Shown here: positions 23,937-34,806 of the stretch, piece after piece
Position numbering within the stretch: the first letter of the stretch is position 1
How the letters are laid out: each line of letters starts with the position of its first letter
Assembly: GCF_002269125.1 (NCBI RefSeq)
Contig: NZ_NQKI01000009.1
Coordinates: 1-64,000, forward strand
DNA: 64,000 nt
Direction: 5' to 3'
Source of the DNA: Pseudomonas lundensis
GTDB taxonomy: Bacteria > Pseudomonadota > Gammaproteobacteria > Pseudomonadales > Pseudomonadaceae
Notes under the pieces: generated by a model
The model's input: the letters and a program-made list of their open reading frames with translations, nothing else
What the model was told of the DNA's origin: nothing
Database searches by the model: none
Program-made: the position numbers and the translations under genes

Positions 23937-26072
23937 ATGACAATGACAACATTCCCTCAGTTACTGGCACCCGGCCGCATCGGTTCACTCACGCTGCGTA
24001 ACCGCATCATCATGGCGCCCATGGGCTCCAATTTCGCTGAAGCCGATGGCCATTGCGGCGAACGCATTCAGGCCTATTACGAAGCCCGGGCCCGTGGCGG
24101 CGCCGGGTTGTTGATCATGGGCGTGTGTTCGGTGGCCTTTCCCGCCGGGACTGCCGAGCCGTTTCAGGTCGGTGTGTCCAGCGATGAATTCCTGCCGGGG
24201 CTGAGCCGTCTCGCGGAACGGGTTCACCAGCACGGTGCCAAGATCGCCATGCAACTGCAACACGCAGGCAAGACTTCGGTGCGGGACATGGCCGAAGGTC
24301 GCCAGCTGTGGGTGCCTTCGGTGCCACCGGTGCTGCAAAGCGACATGATGGCCGCCCTCACCCCGGAAGAATTGGCCAACTTCGTCAGTTCCATGAAACG
24401 GCGCGCCGAAGGCTCACCGATCCGGGTCATGGACCGGGCCGACATCGCGCAAATGACCGAGTGGTTCGCCAGCGCCGCCGAGCGCGCTCAACGCGCGGGC
24501 TTCGACGGTGTGGAACTGCATGCGGCACACGGCTACATCATCGCCGGGTTCCTCTCCGCGTATTACAACCAGCGTGACGATGAGTACGGCGGCTCGCTGG
24601 AAAACCGGGCGCGGCTGTTGCTCGAGATCATCGCCGCCGTGCGCGCCAGAGTCGGCGCCGACTTTGCACTGTGGTTGCGTCTGGATGCCCAGGAGCTGCA
24701 CACCCCAGGCGGCATTGATCTGGAGGACGCCAAGGCGGTGGCACGTCTGGCTGAAGCGGCAGGCGTGGACGCGGTGAGTGTGTCTGCCAGCGCACGCATC
24801 ACCAGCGGTGAAGTGTTTACCGAGGCACCGCTGGTGCATCAGCCGGGCGGCTTTATGGAATGGACCGCCGCGCTCAAGCGCAGCGTCAATGTGCCGGTGA
24901 TAGCCGTCGGGCGCCTCGAACCCGAAGCCGCCGAAGCCGCATTGAAGCGTGCCGACTGCGATTTCATTGCCATGGCCCGCAAACTGCTTGCCGATCCCGA
25001 GCTGCCCAACAAGTTGCTCAACAATCAACAATCCACCATCCGCCCATGCATTTATTGTTATGTGTGCGTGAGCCAGATCTTCGTCAACGAGCGGGTCAAA
25101 TGTGCGGTCAACCCCATGACAGGGCATGAGTTCGAGTACGTCATTACGCCGTGTGAACAGCCGAAACATATCGTGGTGATCGGCGCGGGCCCGGCCGGTA
25201 TGGAAGCCGCACGGGTGGCCAGTATGCGCGGGCACCGCGTGACCCTGCTTGAACGCAGCGATCGCCTGGGCGGCACGCTGTTTTTCGCGGGGCTGGCGTA
25301 CGCCGAGAACGCACGCTTGCTGGATAACCTGCGTGTGCAGGTTGAGCAATCAGCGATTGATGTTCGGCTTGGCACCGAAGCCTCGCCTGCCCTGCTGCGG
25401 GATCTGGCTGCCGATCAGGTGCTGGTGGCCGTCGGGGCCGAGCGCGCTGCGCCGTCGATTCCCGGCGCCGATCAGGACCATGTATGGAGCGGCGATGAGT
25501 TGCGCCGACTGATGACCGGTGACCGGGCTGATGAAATTGCCAAGCGCAAACTCTCCTTCACTCAACGCACGCTGATGAAAGCGGGCAGTCTGGCGGGCGT
25601 AACCGACAGCAGCGAAGCCATGCAGAAACTGTCACGGGTGTGGATGCCGCTGGGCAAACGGGTCACCATCATCGGCGGCGGTCTGGTGGGCCTGGAGTTG
25701 GCGGAATTCCTGCTCGCCCGCGGTCGACAGGTGTGCGTGCTGGAAAGCGGCAGCCATTTGGGCAGGGAGCTGGCCATCGTGCGGCGCTGGCGCGTGTTGC
25801 ATGAGATACGCGCCCATGGCGGTGAGCTGATCACCGGGGCCAGCGTGACATCGATTGACGCAAGCGCGGTCCACTATCGTTTGGCTGATGGCCAGTTGGG
25901 GACAAGCCCTGGCGACTCAGTGGTACTGGCGATGGGTGCTCAACCTGACACTCGCCTGCTCGACGCGTTGACCCGGGCCGGGTTGCAGGCGCGCAGCATC
26001 GGCGATTGCCACAGCATTGGCTACATCGAAGGCGCGATCCGCGCGGGTCATCAAGCCGGGCGCGAAGCCTGA
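23937..26072 (+). CDS. FMN/FAD/Fe-S enone reductase (2,4-dienoyl-CoA reductase family)
   Basis: A 711-residue multidomain oxidoreductase of the 2,4-dienoyl-CoA reductase/BaiCD/BaiH family. Residues about 1-370 are an OYE-like FMN barrel with the normal His-x-x-His pair in ELHAAHGYIIAGF. A 4Fe-4S cluster site follows (CIYCYVC then CAVNP), then an FAD-binding motif VVIGAGPAGMEAA and an NAD(H)-binding motif TIIGGGLVGLELAEF. It reduces a conjugated enone or dienoyl-CoA using NAD(P)H. In bile-acid and terpenoid clusters such enzymes act on ring double bonds. I chose ATG 23937 (in frame with ATG 23943), 20 bp after the upstream hydrolase stop. Confidence 0.85.
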   Translation: MTMTTFPQLLAPGRIGSLTLRNRIIMAPMGSNFAEADGHCGERIQAYYEARARGGAGLLIMGVCSVAFPAGTAEPFQVGVSSDEFLPGLSRLAERVHQHGAKIAMQLQHAGKTSVRDMAEGRQLWVPSVPPVLQSDMMAALTPEELANFVSSMKRRAEGSPIRVMDRADIAQMTEWFASAAERAQRAGFDGVELHAAHGYIIAGFLSAYYNQRDDEYGGSLENRARLLLEIIAAVRARVGADFALWLRLDAQELHTPGGIDLEDAKAVARLAEAAGVDAVSVSASARITSGEVFTEAPLVHQPGGFMEWTAALKRSVNVPVIAVGRLEPEAAEAALKRADCDFIAMARKLLADPELPNKLLNNQQSTIRPCIYCYVCVSQIFVNERVKCAVNPMTGHEFEYVITPCEQPKHIVVIGAGPAGMEAARVASMRGHRVTLLERSDRLGGTLFFAGLAYAENARLLDNLRVQVEQSAIDVRLGTEASPALLRDLAADQVLVAVGAERAAPSIPGADQDHVWSGDELRRLMTGDRADEIAKRKLSFTQRTLMKAGSLAGVTDSSEAMQKLSRVWMPLGKRVTIIGGGLVGLELAEFLLARGRQVCVLESGSHLGRELAIVRRWRVLHEIRAHGGELITGASVTSIDASAVHYRLADGQLGTSPGDSVVLAMGAQPDTRLLDALTRAGLQARSIGDCHSIGYIEGAIRAGHQAGREA

Positions 26073-26134
26073 GGACTGACTGCGGCGAGTACTTTTGTGC
26101 TTCACTCTCTGGCGCCCACCTCAAGGAGAGAACC

Positions 26135-26488
26135 ATGGACACAGATGCTCGCCAGCACGCCATCGACAATATCGAATTCAATGTCAGCGATATTCAACGC
26201 AGCAAAGCGTTCTATGGCACAGCACTGGGCTGGACCTTCACGGATTTCGGCCCTACCTATTGCGAATTCAGCGATGGCCGGCTCAAAGGCGGTTTCACCA
26301 CGGGAGAAGCGGTTCGCCCGGGGGGACCGCTGATCATTGTGTACACCCATGACCTGCTGCAAACCCAGCGCGACATCATTGCCGCGGGAGGGACCGTGAC
26401 CCGACCGGTTTTTGATTTCCCCGGCGGGCGGCGGTTTCACTTCAGCGATCCGGATGGTTATGAGTTGGCCGTCTGGACCCAAACATGA
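26135..26488 (+). CDS. VOC family protein (glyoxalase-like)
   Basis: A 117-residue single-domain vicinal-oxygen-chelate protein: HAIDNIEFNVSDIQRSKAFYGTALGWTFTDFG at the N terminus and FDFPGGRRFHFSDPDGYELAVWT at the C terminus. Such small VOC proteins act as lyases, isomerases or binding proteins; which one is not clear. The TCAAGGAGAG ribosome site precedes the start by five bases. It is the last gene of the plus-strand catabolic run; nothing clearly coding follows until arnC. Confidence 0.82.
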   Translation: MDTDARQHAIDNIEFNVSDIQRSKAFYGTALGWTFTDFGPTYCEFSDGRLKGGFTTGEAVRPGGPLIIVYTHDLLQTQRDIIAAGGTVTRPVFDFPGGRRFHFSDPDGYELAVWTQT

Positions 26489-27082
26489 TGCATGCATCCC
26501 CGGCAGGCGGTGACTGGCATCCTCCGTTGCTGTCCAGGCACCCCCGGCAAACGTTCGTGACTCCACATTCACAGGCCTAAACCCTGCGCGGCAATCCCTG
26601 CATGAACTAAAACCCCGGCAACAGCGTCAATGGCTGTGGCCGGCGCCATCTGACTGGTGATTAACGCGATTAAATGCATGTTGGCATTAATGACTTAGTT
26701 GTTTGGTTAGTTAGCTTGCTTAGCGAATTAACCGACCTTTAATTGCCAGGCAGTGACCTTCAGAAGAAAGCTGCAGATTGCAAGCTAATTAACTTACAGG
26801 GCGCTAACTACTTTCCTGAATAGCACCTGTCAGGTTGCTGAAAAACATGCCGTGTTGATCTGTCTTTCATAGGTTTTTCACAAAAGTGCGTTTAACGTAT
26901 GCGCTGTCGTGGCGAGCCAGTTACCAGAGTTCGTAGGCAAATCATGTAGATAACCGACTTCGGCGTCTTTACCTTTGCCAACAATAGGTTTAATCCCTGT
27001 GGGCGTAATTCTGCAGTGCGCCTGTGTGTGTCGGGTTAAGACCTGTCGTCTTGTGCCATTGAAACTGACTGGAACGAATACT
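26489..27082. other. 594-bp noncoding stretch between the catabolic run and the arn operon
   Basis: No credible open frame is present. About 26640-26950 is visibly more A+T-rich than the flanks, with repeated TTAG and TTAATTAA-like words. No recognisable arnB sequence is found at the position where it would be expected. The region should contain the arn promoter and may be a junction left by rearrangement. Confidence 0.5.
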
Positions 27083-28096
27083 TTGAAACCCTACCCCATC
27101 CAGTGTGTGTCGATCGTCATTCCGGTCTACAACGAAGAACAAAGTTTGCCCGAGTTGCTGCGGCGCACCGAAGCCGCCTGTGCCCAGCTGACGCAACCCT
27201 ATGAGATTGTGCTGGTGGACGATGGCAGTCGCGATGAGTCGGCCAGCATCCTGCAAGAAGCCGCAGAGCGCGAAGGCAGCCCGGTGGTGGCGGTTATTTT
27301 GAACCGTAACTACGGGCAGCACGCTGCAATCATGGCCGGTTTCGAACATTCCAGGGGCGATGTCGTCATCACTCTGGACGCTGACCTGCAAAACCCGCCG
27401 GAAGAAATCCCGCGCCTGGTGGCCCAGGCCGCATTGGGCTACGACGTGGTCGGTACCGTGCGCAATAACCGTCAGGACTCCGCCTGGCGCCGTTGGCCTT
27501 CACGCCTGATCAACCTTGCCGTGCAGCGCTCCACCGGGGTCGCCATGAGCGACTACGGCTGCATGTTGCGCGCCTATCGCCGCACCATCGTCGACGCCAT
27601 GCTGGCGTGCCGCGAACGCAGCACCTTCATCCCGATTCTGGCCAACAGCTTCGCGCGGCACACCACCGAAGTGCTGGTCGAGCATGCCGAGCGCGAGCAC
27701 GGCGACTCCAAGTACAGCCCCATGCGCCTGATCAACCTGATGTTCGATCTGGTGACCTGCATGACCACCACGCCGTTGCGCCTGCTGAGCATCATCGGCT
27801 TCAGCATGGCCCTGCTGGGCGGCCTGTTCGCGATCCTGCTGATCGTATTGCGCCTGATCTTCGGCGCCACGTGGGCCGGAGACGGTACCTTCGTTCTGTT
27901 CGCGGTGTTGTTTGTGTTCACCGGCGGGCAATTTATTGGCATGGGCCTGCTGGGTGAATACCTGGGCCGCATGTACAGCGATGTGCGGGCACGCCCACGT
28001 TTCTTTATCGAAAAAATCGTGCGCGCCGCACCTGCCAGCGCTGACGTTTCGACCACGCCTTCTTCTATTCCTACCTCGACACAGGTCCAATCATGA
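27083..28096 (+). CDS. arnC: Undecaprenyl-phosphate Ara4FN transferase ArnC
   Basis: A 337-residue glycosyltransferase of family 2 that transfers 4-deoxy-4-formamido-L-arabinose to undecaprenyl phosphate. The protein starts (L/M)[26 protein letters not shown] chose TTG 27083, with GGAAC ten bases upstream, because no ATG fits. GT2 motifs are VDDGSRDES and [15 protein letters not shown]. Two membrane segments (about 236-260 and 270-290) anchor it. The stop overlaps the arnA start by four bases. It is the first visible gene of an arnC-A-D-T-E-F-ugd operon; the usual leading arnB is missing. Confidence 0.92.
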   Translation: MKPYPIQCVSIVIPVYNEEQSLPELLRRTEAACAQLTQPYEIVLVDDGSRDESASILQEAAEREGSPVVAVILNRNYGQHAAIMAGFEHSRGDVVITLDADLQNPPEEIPRLVAQAALGYDVVGTVRNNRQDSAWRRWPSRLINLAVQRSTGVAMSDYGCMLRAYRRTIVDAMLACRERSTFIPILANSFARHTTEVLVEHAEREHGDSKYSPMRLINLMFDLVTCMTTTPLRLLSIIGFSMALLGGLFAILLIVLRLIFGATWAGDGTFVLFAVLFVFTGGQFIGMGLLGEYLGRMYSDVRARPRFFIEKIVRAAPASADVSTTPSSIPTSTQVQS

Positions 28097-30084
28097 GTTT
28101 GAAAGCCGTAGTTTTCGCCTATCACGATATTGGCTGCACTGGCATTGAAGCCCTGCTCAACGCCGGTTATGAAATCGCAGCGGTGTTCACCCATGCTGAC
28201 GACCCGAAGGAAAACAATTTTTACGGTTCAGTTGCTCAGTTGTGTGCGCGCAAGGGTATCCCGGTGCATGCGCCGGAAGACGCCAACCACCCCTTGTGGG
28301 TCGAGCGCATTCGCAAACTGAACGCCGATTACATTTTCTCGTTCTACTACCGCCATTTGCTGGGCGAGGAATTGCTCGCCAGCGTCAGTAAAGGCGCCTT
28401 CAACCTGCACGGTTCGCTGTTGCCGCGCTACCGTGGCCGCGCGCCCGCTAACTGGGTGCTGGTCAACGGCGAGACCGAGACCGGCGTAACCTTGCACCGC
28501 ATGGTCAAACGCGCGGATGCCGGCGCCATTGTGGCCCAGCAACGGGTCAGCATCGAACGCTCCGACACCGCGCTGAGCCTGCACGCCAAACTGCGCGAAA
28601 GCGCGGCAACCTTGTTGGCCGAAACCTTGCCACTGCTGCCTGAAGGCAAGCTGACCGAGACCCCGCAAGACGAATCCAAAGCCACCTACTTCGGGCGTCG
28701 CACCGCCGCTGACGGCCTGTTGCAATGGGCGCGCCCGGCAGAAGAATTGTTCAATCTGGTGCGGGCAGTCACCCAACCGTATCCGGGCGCGTTCTGCGCA
28801 GTGGGCGAGCACAAACTGATTGTCTGGGCCGCCGAGGTAATGCCCGGCAATGAAGGTCTGGCACCGGGCCACGTCATCAGCTGTGAGCCGCTGCGTATCG
28901 CGTGCGGCAAAGACTCGCTGGTCATCACCGCCGGGCAGCGCAACGCCGACGGCCTGTACTTGAGCGGCCCGCAACTGGCCCGAGAACTGGGTCTGGTGGA
29001 CGGCTCGCGGCTGCGCGGCAGTGAGTCCGGGCGCCCTGCCCGCCGTACCCGCGTGCTGATCCTCGGGGTTAATGGTTTTATCGGCAACCACCTGTCCGAG
29101 CGCCTGCTGCAGGACGACCGCTACGAAGTGTACGGTCTGGACATCGGCTCCGACGCCATTGACCGCCTGCGCAGCCACCCGAACTTCCATTTTGTGGAAG
29201 GTGACATCAGCATCCACACCGAGTGGATCGAGTACCACATCAAAAAATGCGACGTGGTACTGCCGCTGGTCGCCATTGCCACGCCGATTGAGTACACCCG
29301 TAACCCGCTGCGCGTGTTCGAACTGGACTTCGAAGAAAACCTCAAGCTCGTCCGCTACTGCGTCAAGTACAACAAGCGTGTGATCTTCCCGTCGACGTCC
29401 GAAGTGTACGGCATGTGCCAGGACAAGAATTTCGACGAAGACACCTCCAACCTGATCGTCGGCCCGATTAACAAGCAGCGCTGGATCTACTCCGTTTCCA
29501 AGCAGTTGCTGGACCGCGTGATTTGGGCCTATGGCCAGAAAGGCCTGAAATTCACCCTGTTCCGTCCGTTCAACTGGATGGGCCCACGTCTGGACCGTCT
29601 GGATTCGGCACGGGTGGGCAGCTCGCGCGCCATTACCCAACTGATCCTGCATCTGGTGGAAGGCACGCCAATCCGCCTGGTGGATGGCGGTGAACAAAAG
29701 CGTTGCTTCACCGACGTGGCCGATGGCATCGAAGCATTGGCACGCATCATTGAGAACCGCGACGGCAAATGCGACGGCCAGATCATCAACATTGGCAACC
29801 CGGAAAACGAAGCCAGCATCCGTCAACTGGGCGAAGAGTTGCTGCGTCAGTTCGAAGCACACCCGCTGCGCGATAACTTCCCGCCCTTCGCCGGTTTCCG
29901 CGACGTCGAAAGCCAGTCGTTCTACGGCACCGGTTACCAGGACGTCAGCCACCGCAAACCGAGCGTTGAAAACGCCCGTCGCCTGATCGACTGGACGCCG
30001 ACCACCGAGCTGAGCGAAACCATTGGCAAGACTCTGGACTTCTTCCTGCGTGAAGCCATGGTAGAAATCGCGGAAAAACGCTAA
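28093..30084 (+). CDS. arnA: Bifunctional UDP-Ara4N formyltransferase / UDP-glucuronate decarboxylase ArnA
   Basis: A 663-residue bifunctional enzyme. The N-terminal formyltransferase (about 1-300) has the [18 protein letters not shown] motif with Asn104 and His106 and Asp142 (RADAGAIV). The C-terminal dehydrogenase/decarboxylase (about 318-663) has an NAD motif [15 protein letters not shown] and a [10 protein letters not shown] catalytic motif. It oxidatively decarboxylates UDP-glucuronate and N-formylates UDP-L-Ara4N; the aminotransferase ArnB that works between the two steps is not encoded here. Start overlaps the arnC stop (ATGA) and the stop shares a base with the arnD start. Confidence 0.95.
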   Translation: MSLKAVVFAYHDIGCTGIEALLNAGYEIAAVFTHADDPKENNFYGSVAQLCARKGIPVHAPEDANHPLWVERIRKLNADYIFSFYYRHLLGEELLASVSKGAFNLHGSLLPRYRGRAPANWVLVNGETETGVTLHRMVKRADAGAIVAQQRVSIERSDTALSLHAKLRESAATLLAETLPLLPEGKLTETPQDESKATYFGRRTAADGLLQWARPAEELFNLVRAVTQPYPGAFCAVGEHKLIVWAAEVMPGNEGLAPGHVISCEPLRIACGKDSLVITAGQRNADGLYLSGPQLARELGLVDGSRLRGSESGRPARRTRVLILGVNGFIGNHLSERLLQDDRYEVYGLDIGSDAIDRLRSHPNFHFVEGDISIHTEWIEYHIKKCDVVLPLVAIATPIEYTRNPLRVFELDFEENLKLVRYCVKYNKRVIFPSTSEVYGMCQDKNFDEDTSNLIVGPINKQRWIYSVSKQLLDRVIWAYGQKGLKFTLFRPFNWMGPRLDRLDSARVGSSRAITQLILHLVEGTPIRLVDGGEQKRCFTDVADGIEALARIIENRDGKCDGQIINIGNPENEASIRQLGEELLRQFEAHPLRDNFPPFAGFRDVESQSFYGTGYQDVSHRKPSVENARRLIDWTPTTELSETIGKTLDFFLREAMVEIAEKR

Positions 30085-30968
30085 TGCAAGCAGGCCTGCG
30101 TATCGACGTCGACACGTACCGCGGAACCCGTGAAGGGGTTCCGCAACTGCTCGAACTGCTGGATGAAGCTCAGATCAAAGCCACGTTTTTCTTCAGCGTG
30201 GGGCCGGACAACATGGGCCGCCATTTGTGGCGGCTGATAAAGCCCCAATTCTTTTGGAAAATGCTGCGCTCCAAAGCCGCCAGCCTGTATGGCTGGGACA
30301 TTTTGCTGGCGGGTACGGCGTGGCCGGGCAAGCCGATTGGCAAGGATCTGGGGCATTTGATGCGCCAGGCCCTGGCCGCAGGCCATGAAGTGGGCCTGCA
30401 CGCGTGGGATCATCACGCCTGGCAAGCCAACGCCGGGCGCTGGTCGCAAGCGCAATTGATCGAGCAGATCCGTCGAGGGGTCGACACCCTGAGCGACATC
30501 ACCGGGCAAGCAGTCGAGTGTTCGGCTGCCGCTGGCTGGCGCGCAGATGAGCGTGTGGTTGAGGCCAAGCAGGCCTTTGGTTTTCGTTACAACAGTGATT
30601 GCCGCGGGCACAGCCTGTTCCGGCCACGACTGGCCGATGGCCAGCTGGGCGCGCCGCAAATCCCTGTCGATTTACCCACCTTCGATGAAGTGGTGGGTCC
30701 GCACCTGAGTGCGGCTGACTTCAACGCCTACATTCTTGATCGCTTCAGCCCACAAAAGCTGAACGCGTACACCATTCATGCAGAAGTAGAAGGGATTCTT
30801 ATGGCAAACGACTTCCGGCAGCTGCTGGCACAAGCCCGCGCCCGCGGTATTCATTTTCAGCCTTTGCGCGATCTGTTACCCGCCGATCTCGACAGTATTG
30901 CGGCCGGGCAACTGAGCCGTGGCGTGCTGGAAGGCCGTGAAGGCTGGCTGGGAGTGCAACAGCCATGA
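30084..30968 (+). CDS. arnD: 4-deoxy-4-formamido-L-arabinose-phosphoundecaprenol deformylase ArnD
   Basis: A 294-residue polysaccharide-deacetylase-family (NodB-type) enzyme that removes the formyl group from the undecaprenyl-linked sugar at the cytoplasmic side. [21 protein letters not shown] carries the metal-binding Asp and the [13 protein letters not shown] region supplies the His residues; [12 protein letters not shown] follows as usual. Length fits ArnD (about 295). The start overlaps arnA by one base and the end overlaps arnT by four bases, so the operon is tightly coupled. Confidence 0.93.
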   Translation: MQAGLRIDVDTYRGTREGVPQLLELLDEAQIKATFFFSVGPDNMGRHLWRLIKPQFFWKMLRSKAASLYGWDILLAGTAWPGKPIGKDLGHLMRQALAAGHEVGLHAWDHHAWQANAGRWSQAQLIEQIRRGVDTLSDITGQAVECSAAAGWRADERVVEAKQAFGFRYNSDCRGHSLFRPRLADGQLGAPQIPVDLPTFDEVVGPHLSAADFNAYILDRFSPQKLNAYTIHAEVEGILMANDFRQLLAQARARGIHFQPLRDLLPADLDSIAAGQLSRGVLEGREGWLGVQQP

Positions 30969-32617
30969 CGATGAATCGCTGGGCTATCCCGTTGTTGATG
31001 TTGGCTTTTGTCGCGTTCTACCTGCTGCCGCTGGGCACCCACGGTTTGTGGATCCCGGATGAAACACGTTACGCGCAGATCGGCCAGCAGATCCTCATTG
31101 ATGGCAATTGGGTCACACCGCACTTCATGGACCTGCGCTACTTCGAAAAGCCGATTGCCGGTTACTGGATGATCGCCATCGGGCAGGCCATTTTTGGCGA
31201 AAACCTGTTTGGGGTACGCATTGCCTCCGCGCTGGCCACTGGCCTGAGCGTGTTGCTGGCATACCTCGTGGCACGCCGCTTGTGGAATGACCCGCGCAAG
31301 AGCGTTGCCTGCGCGCTGGTGTACATGACCTTCGGCCTGATTGCCGGTCAGGCGGGCTACTCCAACCTCGACCCGCAGTTCACCTTTTGGGTCAACCTGA
31401 GTCTCGTTGCATTGTGGTTTGCGGTGGACAGCCGCACCGTGCGCGAGCGGACCATCAGTTGGGCCGTATTGGGTTTCGCCTGCGGCATGGGCTTCATGAC
31501 CAAAGGTTTTCTGGCCTTTTTACTGCCGGTGCTGATCGCCCTGCCCTACATGGTTTGGCAGAAGCGCTTTCTGGAAATGGTCAAATACGGCCTGCTGGCC
31601 ATGTTGGTCGCCGCCCTGGTGTCGCTGCCATGGGTGCTGGCGGTGCATGCACAGGAACCTGACTACTGGCGCTTCTTCTTTTGGCATGAACATATTCGTC
31701 GCTTCGCCGGTGAAGACGCGCAACACGGCCGCCCGTGGTGGTTCTACCTGCCGCTGTTGGTGATTTCCAGCTTGCCGTGGGCCGCGTTGTTGCCTGTGAC
31801 CTTCAAAGATGCCTGGCACAACCGGCGCAACGCCAAGGTAGTGTTTGTACTGTTGTGGATGCTGCTGCCACTGGCCCTGTTCAGCCTGAGCAAAGGCAAA
31901 CTGCCGACCTACATCATGCCGTGCTTGCTGCCGTTAGCCTTGCTGCTGGGTTACGCACTGATGCAACGCGTGGAGCACGCTCAAACCGGCGCCTTGCGCA
32001 CCAATGCACTGGTTAACGTGTTGCTGGCTGGCGTGGCACTGGCGGCGTTGATCTATTTCCAGATCAAAACACCTTTCTACGACAACGAACCGCTGCACAT
32101 GACCCTGTTGGTGATCGTGCTGCTGACCTGGATCGTCGCCGGTGCCGTGCAACTGTGGCGCCCGCTGACGCTGTGGGCAGCCCCGGCCCTGAGCATGGGT
32201 GTGCTGGTTCTGTTGCTGCCAGCGGCCATGCCCAGCAGCGTGGTGCATAACAAAATGCCGGACCAGTTCGTCCTTGAGCACCTTCAAGAGTTGGCGCCTG
32301 CCACGTCGCTGCTCAGCAACGACTTGGGCGCGGCCTCGGCGCTGGCCTGGCGCCTGCGCCGTCCGGATGTGACGTTGTACAACACCCAGGGCGAAGTGAA
32401 ATACGGCCTGACCTACGACGACGCTCAAGGCAAAAGCATCGGCCTGGCCGAGGTCGGTCCATGGCTGACTGCTGCGCGCCTGAAAGGCCCGGTGGGCGTG
32501 GTGATGCGGGTGAAAAGCAGCGATGAGAGCCATGAAATGGACATGCTGCCCAAAGATGCCAAGCGCTACGACGAAGGCAACATGGTGATTCTGATCTTCC
32601 CGCAGAGCGCGCCATGA
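30965..32617 (+). CDS. arnT: Undecaprenyl-phosphate alpha-L-Ara4N:lipid A arabinosyl transferase ArnT
   Basis: A 550-residue integral membrane GT-C (GT83) glycosyltransferase that places L-Ara4N on lipid A at the periplasmic face and so lowers binding of cationic peptides such as polymyxin. The [13 protein letters not shown] motif after the first membrane segment holds the conserved acidic residues, and twelve or so hydrophobic segments follow. The C-terminal third is a periplasmic domain. It is tightly coupled to arnD (overlap of four bases) and arnE. Confidence 0.94.
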   Translation: MTMNRWAIPLLMLAFVAFYLLPLGTHGLWIPDETRYAQIGQQILIDGNWVTPHFMDLRYFEKPIAGYWMIAIGQAIFGENLFGVRIASALATGLSVLLAYLVARRLWNDPRKSVACALVYMTFGLIAGQAGYSNLDPQFTFWVNLSLVALWFAVDSRTVRERTISWAVLGFACGMGFMTKGFLAFLLPVLIALPYMVWQKRFLEMVKYGLLAMLVAALVSLPWVLAVHAQEPDYWRFFFWHEHIRRFAGEDAQHGRPWWFYLPLLVISSLPWAALLPVTFKDAWHNRRNAKVVFVLLWMLLPLALFSLSKGKLPTYIMPCLLPLALLLGYALMQRVEHAQTGALRTNALVNVLLAGVALAALIYFQIKTPFYDNEPLHMTLLVIVLLTWIVAGAVQLWRPLTLWAAPALSMGVLVLLLPAAMPSSVVHNKMPDQFVLEHLQELAPATSLLSNDLGAASALAWRLRRPDVTLYNTQGEVKYGLTYDDAQGKSIGLAEVGPWLTAARLKGPVGVVMRVKSSDESHEMDMLPKDAKRYDEGNMVILIFPQSAP

Positions 32618-32958
32618 CCCTTGCGTTATTGCTCATGGCCTGTGTGCTGACCTGCGCCGGGCAGGTCGCACAGAAATATGCGGTCGAAAGCTGGCGTGGG
32701 GTGGATGTGGGCATGGCGGGCATGCTGCGCTCGCCCTGGTTGTGGCTTGCGTTGCTGTGCCTCGGGCTGGGTCTGCTGGTGTGGTTGCTGGTCCTGCAAC
32801 GGCTGGAGGTCGGGGTGGCCTATCCGATGCTCAGCCTGAACTTTGTGCTGATTACGCTGGTGGCGCGCTACCTGTTCAAAGAACCCATCGACCTGCGCCA
32901 CTGGTGTGGCGTGGGGCTGGTGATCGCCGGTGTGGCGCTGCTGGGGCAACACGCATGA
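32614..32958 (+). CDS. arnE: Flippase subunit ArnE
   Basis: A 114-residue four-helix small-multidrug-resistance-like membrane protein. ArnE with ArnF moves undecaprenyl-phosphate-L-Ara4N across the inner membrane. The segment [25 protein letters not shown] and the C-terminal [14 protein letters not shown] are characteristic. Its start overlaps the arnT stop and its end overlaps the arnF start by four bases. Confidence 0.9.
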   Translation: MTLALLLMACVLTCAGQVAQKYAVESWRGVDVGMAGMLRSPWLWLALLCLGLGLLVWLLVLQRLEVGVAYPMLSLNFVLITLVARYLFKEPIDLRHWCGVGLVIAGVALLGQHA

Positions 32959-33362
32959 GTCTGCGCCGTGGATTCACCTTTGCCATCGCCAGTGTGTTGC
33001 TGGTCAGCAGCGCCCAACTGGGTATGCGCTGGAGCATGACCCGCTTGCCTGAGCCGGCCCAATGGCTGAGCGCACTCAGTCAGGGGGATGTTTGGCTACC
33101 GGCGCTGGCCGTGGTGTGCGGCGCAATTGTGGCGTACGCACTGTCAATGCTGTGCTGGTTAATGGCCCTGCGCGATTTACCGCTGGGCCGGGCTTATTCG
33201 TTACTGAGCATCAGCTACGCCCTGGTGTATGTGTTGGCCGCCAGCCTGCCGATGTTCCATGAAAGCTTCACGCTTTCAAAAACGCTGGGCGTAACGCTGG
33301 TCATTTTCGGCGTGCTCACGATCAACTCTCGACGTACCCCAAGTTCCAGGAACTGCGCATGA
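32955..33362 (+). CDS. arnF: Flippase subunit ArnF
   Basis: A 135-residue partner of ArnE with four hydrophobic segments. The conserved region [45 protein letters not shown] identifies ArnF (shown here as two overlapping membrane spans). I chose ATG 32955, overlapping the arnE stop; the longer open frame to 32742 lies within arnE. The stop overlaps the ugd start. Confidence 0.88.
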   Translation: MSLRRGFTFAIASVLLVSSAQLGMRWSMTRLPEPAQWLSALSQGDVWLPALAVVCGAIVAYALSMLCWLMALRDLPLGRAYSLLSISYALVYVLAASLPMFHESFTLSKTLGVTLVIFGVLTINSRRTPSSRNCA

Positions 33363-34732
33363 AAATCAGTGTATTCGGTAGTGGTTATGTAGGCCTGGTG
33401 CAGGCGACGGTGTTGGCGGAAGTCGGTCACGATGTGATCTGCATGGACATCGACCACAACAAGGTTGAGCTGTTGCAGCAAGGTCATGTCAGCATCTTTG
33501 AACCGGGGCTCAGCGCACTGGTGCGCGAGAACCTCGACAGCAAGCGCCTGCGCTTCACCAGCGATGAAAAGCTGGCAGTGGAACACGGTCAGGTCCTGTT
33601 CATTGCGGTAGGCACCCCGCCCAGTGAAGACGGATCGGCTGACTTGAGCGCTGTGTTTGCCGTGGGCGATGCAGTGGCCCGTCACCGTGAAGAACCTGTG
33701 ATTTTGGTGGAGAAATCCACGGTCCCGGTGGGCACTGGCGACGCGTTGACCCTGCACATCAATAACGCCTTGAAACAGGCTGGCCGCACGCTGCCATTTG
33801 ACGTGGTGTCCAACCCCGAGTTTCTTAAGGAAGGCTCGGCGGTCTCCGATTGCCGACGTCCGGACCGCATCATCATCGGCTGCGAACGCGAGCCAGTGCG
33901 CGAGGTCATGCGGGACCTGTACGCCCCGTTCAACCGCAACCATGACCGCATCATGTTTATGGACCTGCGCAGTGCGGAGCTGACCAAATACGCCGCCAAC
34001 TGCATGCTGGCCACCAAGATCAGCTTCATCAATCAGATCGCCGAGTTGGCCGAACACCTGGGGGCCGACATTGAAGCCGTGCGCCTGGGCATTGGTGCCG
34101 ATACGCGCATTGGCTATCACTTCATCTACCCTGGCTGCGGCTATGGCGGCTCCTGTTTCCCTAAAGACATGCGCGCGCTGATCCACAGCGCCAAGCAGGC
34201 CAACTGCTCAAGCGATTTGCTGCAGGCCGTGGAGGCCATCAACGAGCGGCAAAAGCACAAGCTATTCGAGCGCATCAACGCGTTTTTCAACGGTGACCTC
34301 AAGGGTAAAACCTTTGCCCTGTGGGGGCTGGCCTTCAAGCCCAATACCGACGACATGCGCGACGCCCCGAGCCGCGTGCTGATGCAAGCGTTGTGGGCGG
34401 CGGGCGCGCACGTTCGCGCCTTCGACCCGGAAGCCATGCAGGAAACCCAACGTCTGTACGGGGACGAGCCGCGTCTGAGCCTGATGGGCACGCCTGAATC
34501 CACCCTGACCGGTGCCGATGCACTGATCGTGTGCACCGAGTGGCAGCAATTCAAGGCACCGGACTTTGACCTGATCAAACAGCGCCTGAAAACCCCGGTG
34601 ATTTTTGACGGCCGCAACCTGTACGACGGCGAGCGGCTGGCCAAAGCCGGTTTGCAATACTTCCCGATGGGCCGTGGTGAATCCTGCAACTTGCCGGTAT
34701 CGCCCTCAATGCCTCTAGCGGCAAGCGTTTAA
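33359..34732 (+). CDS. ugd: UDP-glucose 6-dehydrogenase
   Basis: A 457-residue NAD-dependent UDP-glucose dehydrogenase producing UDP-glucuronate, the first substrate of the arn pathway. [21 protein letters not shown] binds NAD, and the catalytic Cys266 lies in [13 protein letters not shown]. Length is normal for the bacterial enzyme. It overlaps the arnF stop by four bases and is followed by a strong intrinsic terminator, closing the operon. The product also feeds other surface polysaccharides. Confidence 0.95.
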   Translation: MKISVFGSGYVGLVQATVLAEVGHDVICMDIDHNKVELLQQGHVSIFEPGLSALVRENLDSKRLRFTSDEKLAVEHGQVLFIAVGTPPSEDGSADLSAVFAVGDAVARHREEPVILVEKSTVPVGTGDALTLHINNALKQAGRTLPFDVVSNPEFLKEGSAVSDCRRPDRIIIGCEREPVREVMRDLYAPFNRNHDRIMFMDLRSAELTKYAANCMLATKISFINQIAELAEHLGADIEAVRLGIGADTRIGYHFIYPGCGYGGSCFPKDMRALIHSAKQANCSSDLLQAVEAINERQKHKLFERINAFFNGDLKGKTFALWGLAFKPNTDDMRDAPSRVLMQALWAAGAHVRAFDPEAMQETQRLYGDEPRLSLMGTPESTLTGADALIVCTEWQQFKAPDFDLIKQRLKTPVIFDGRNLYDGERLAKAGLQYFPMGRGESCNLPVSPSMPLAASV

Positions 34733-34743
34733 AGCGTTCGCAG

Positions 34744-34776
34744 CGCCGCCATTGGTAACAGTGGCGGCGTTTTTTT
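34744..34776 (+). terminator. Intrinsic terminator after ugd
   Basis: CGCCGCCA (34744-34751) pairs with TGGCGGCG (34762-34769) around a 10-base loop and is followed by seven T. It separates the arn operon from the following glycosyltransferase. Confidence 0.88.
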
Positions 34777-34806
34777 GTGCATTTTTTCAGGTACAGGAAA
34801 CTCCGC

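Noticed and set aside
26640..27000. PhoP box for arn induction
   Set aside because: Single GTTTA-like half-sites exist but none shows the required second half-site at the 11-bp spacing.
28228..29952. A 574-codon open frame antisense to arnA
   Set aside because: arnA on the plus strand is unmistakable; the antisense frame has shadow-like composition and no motif.
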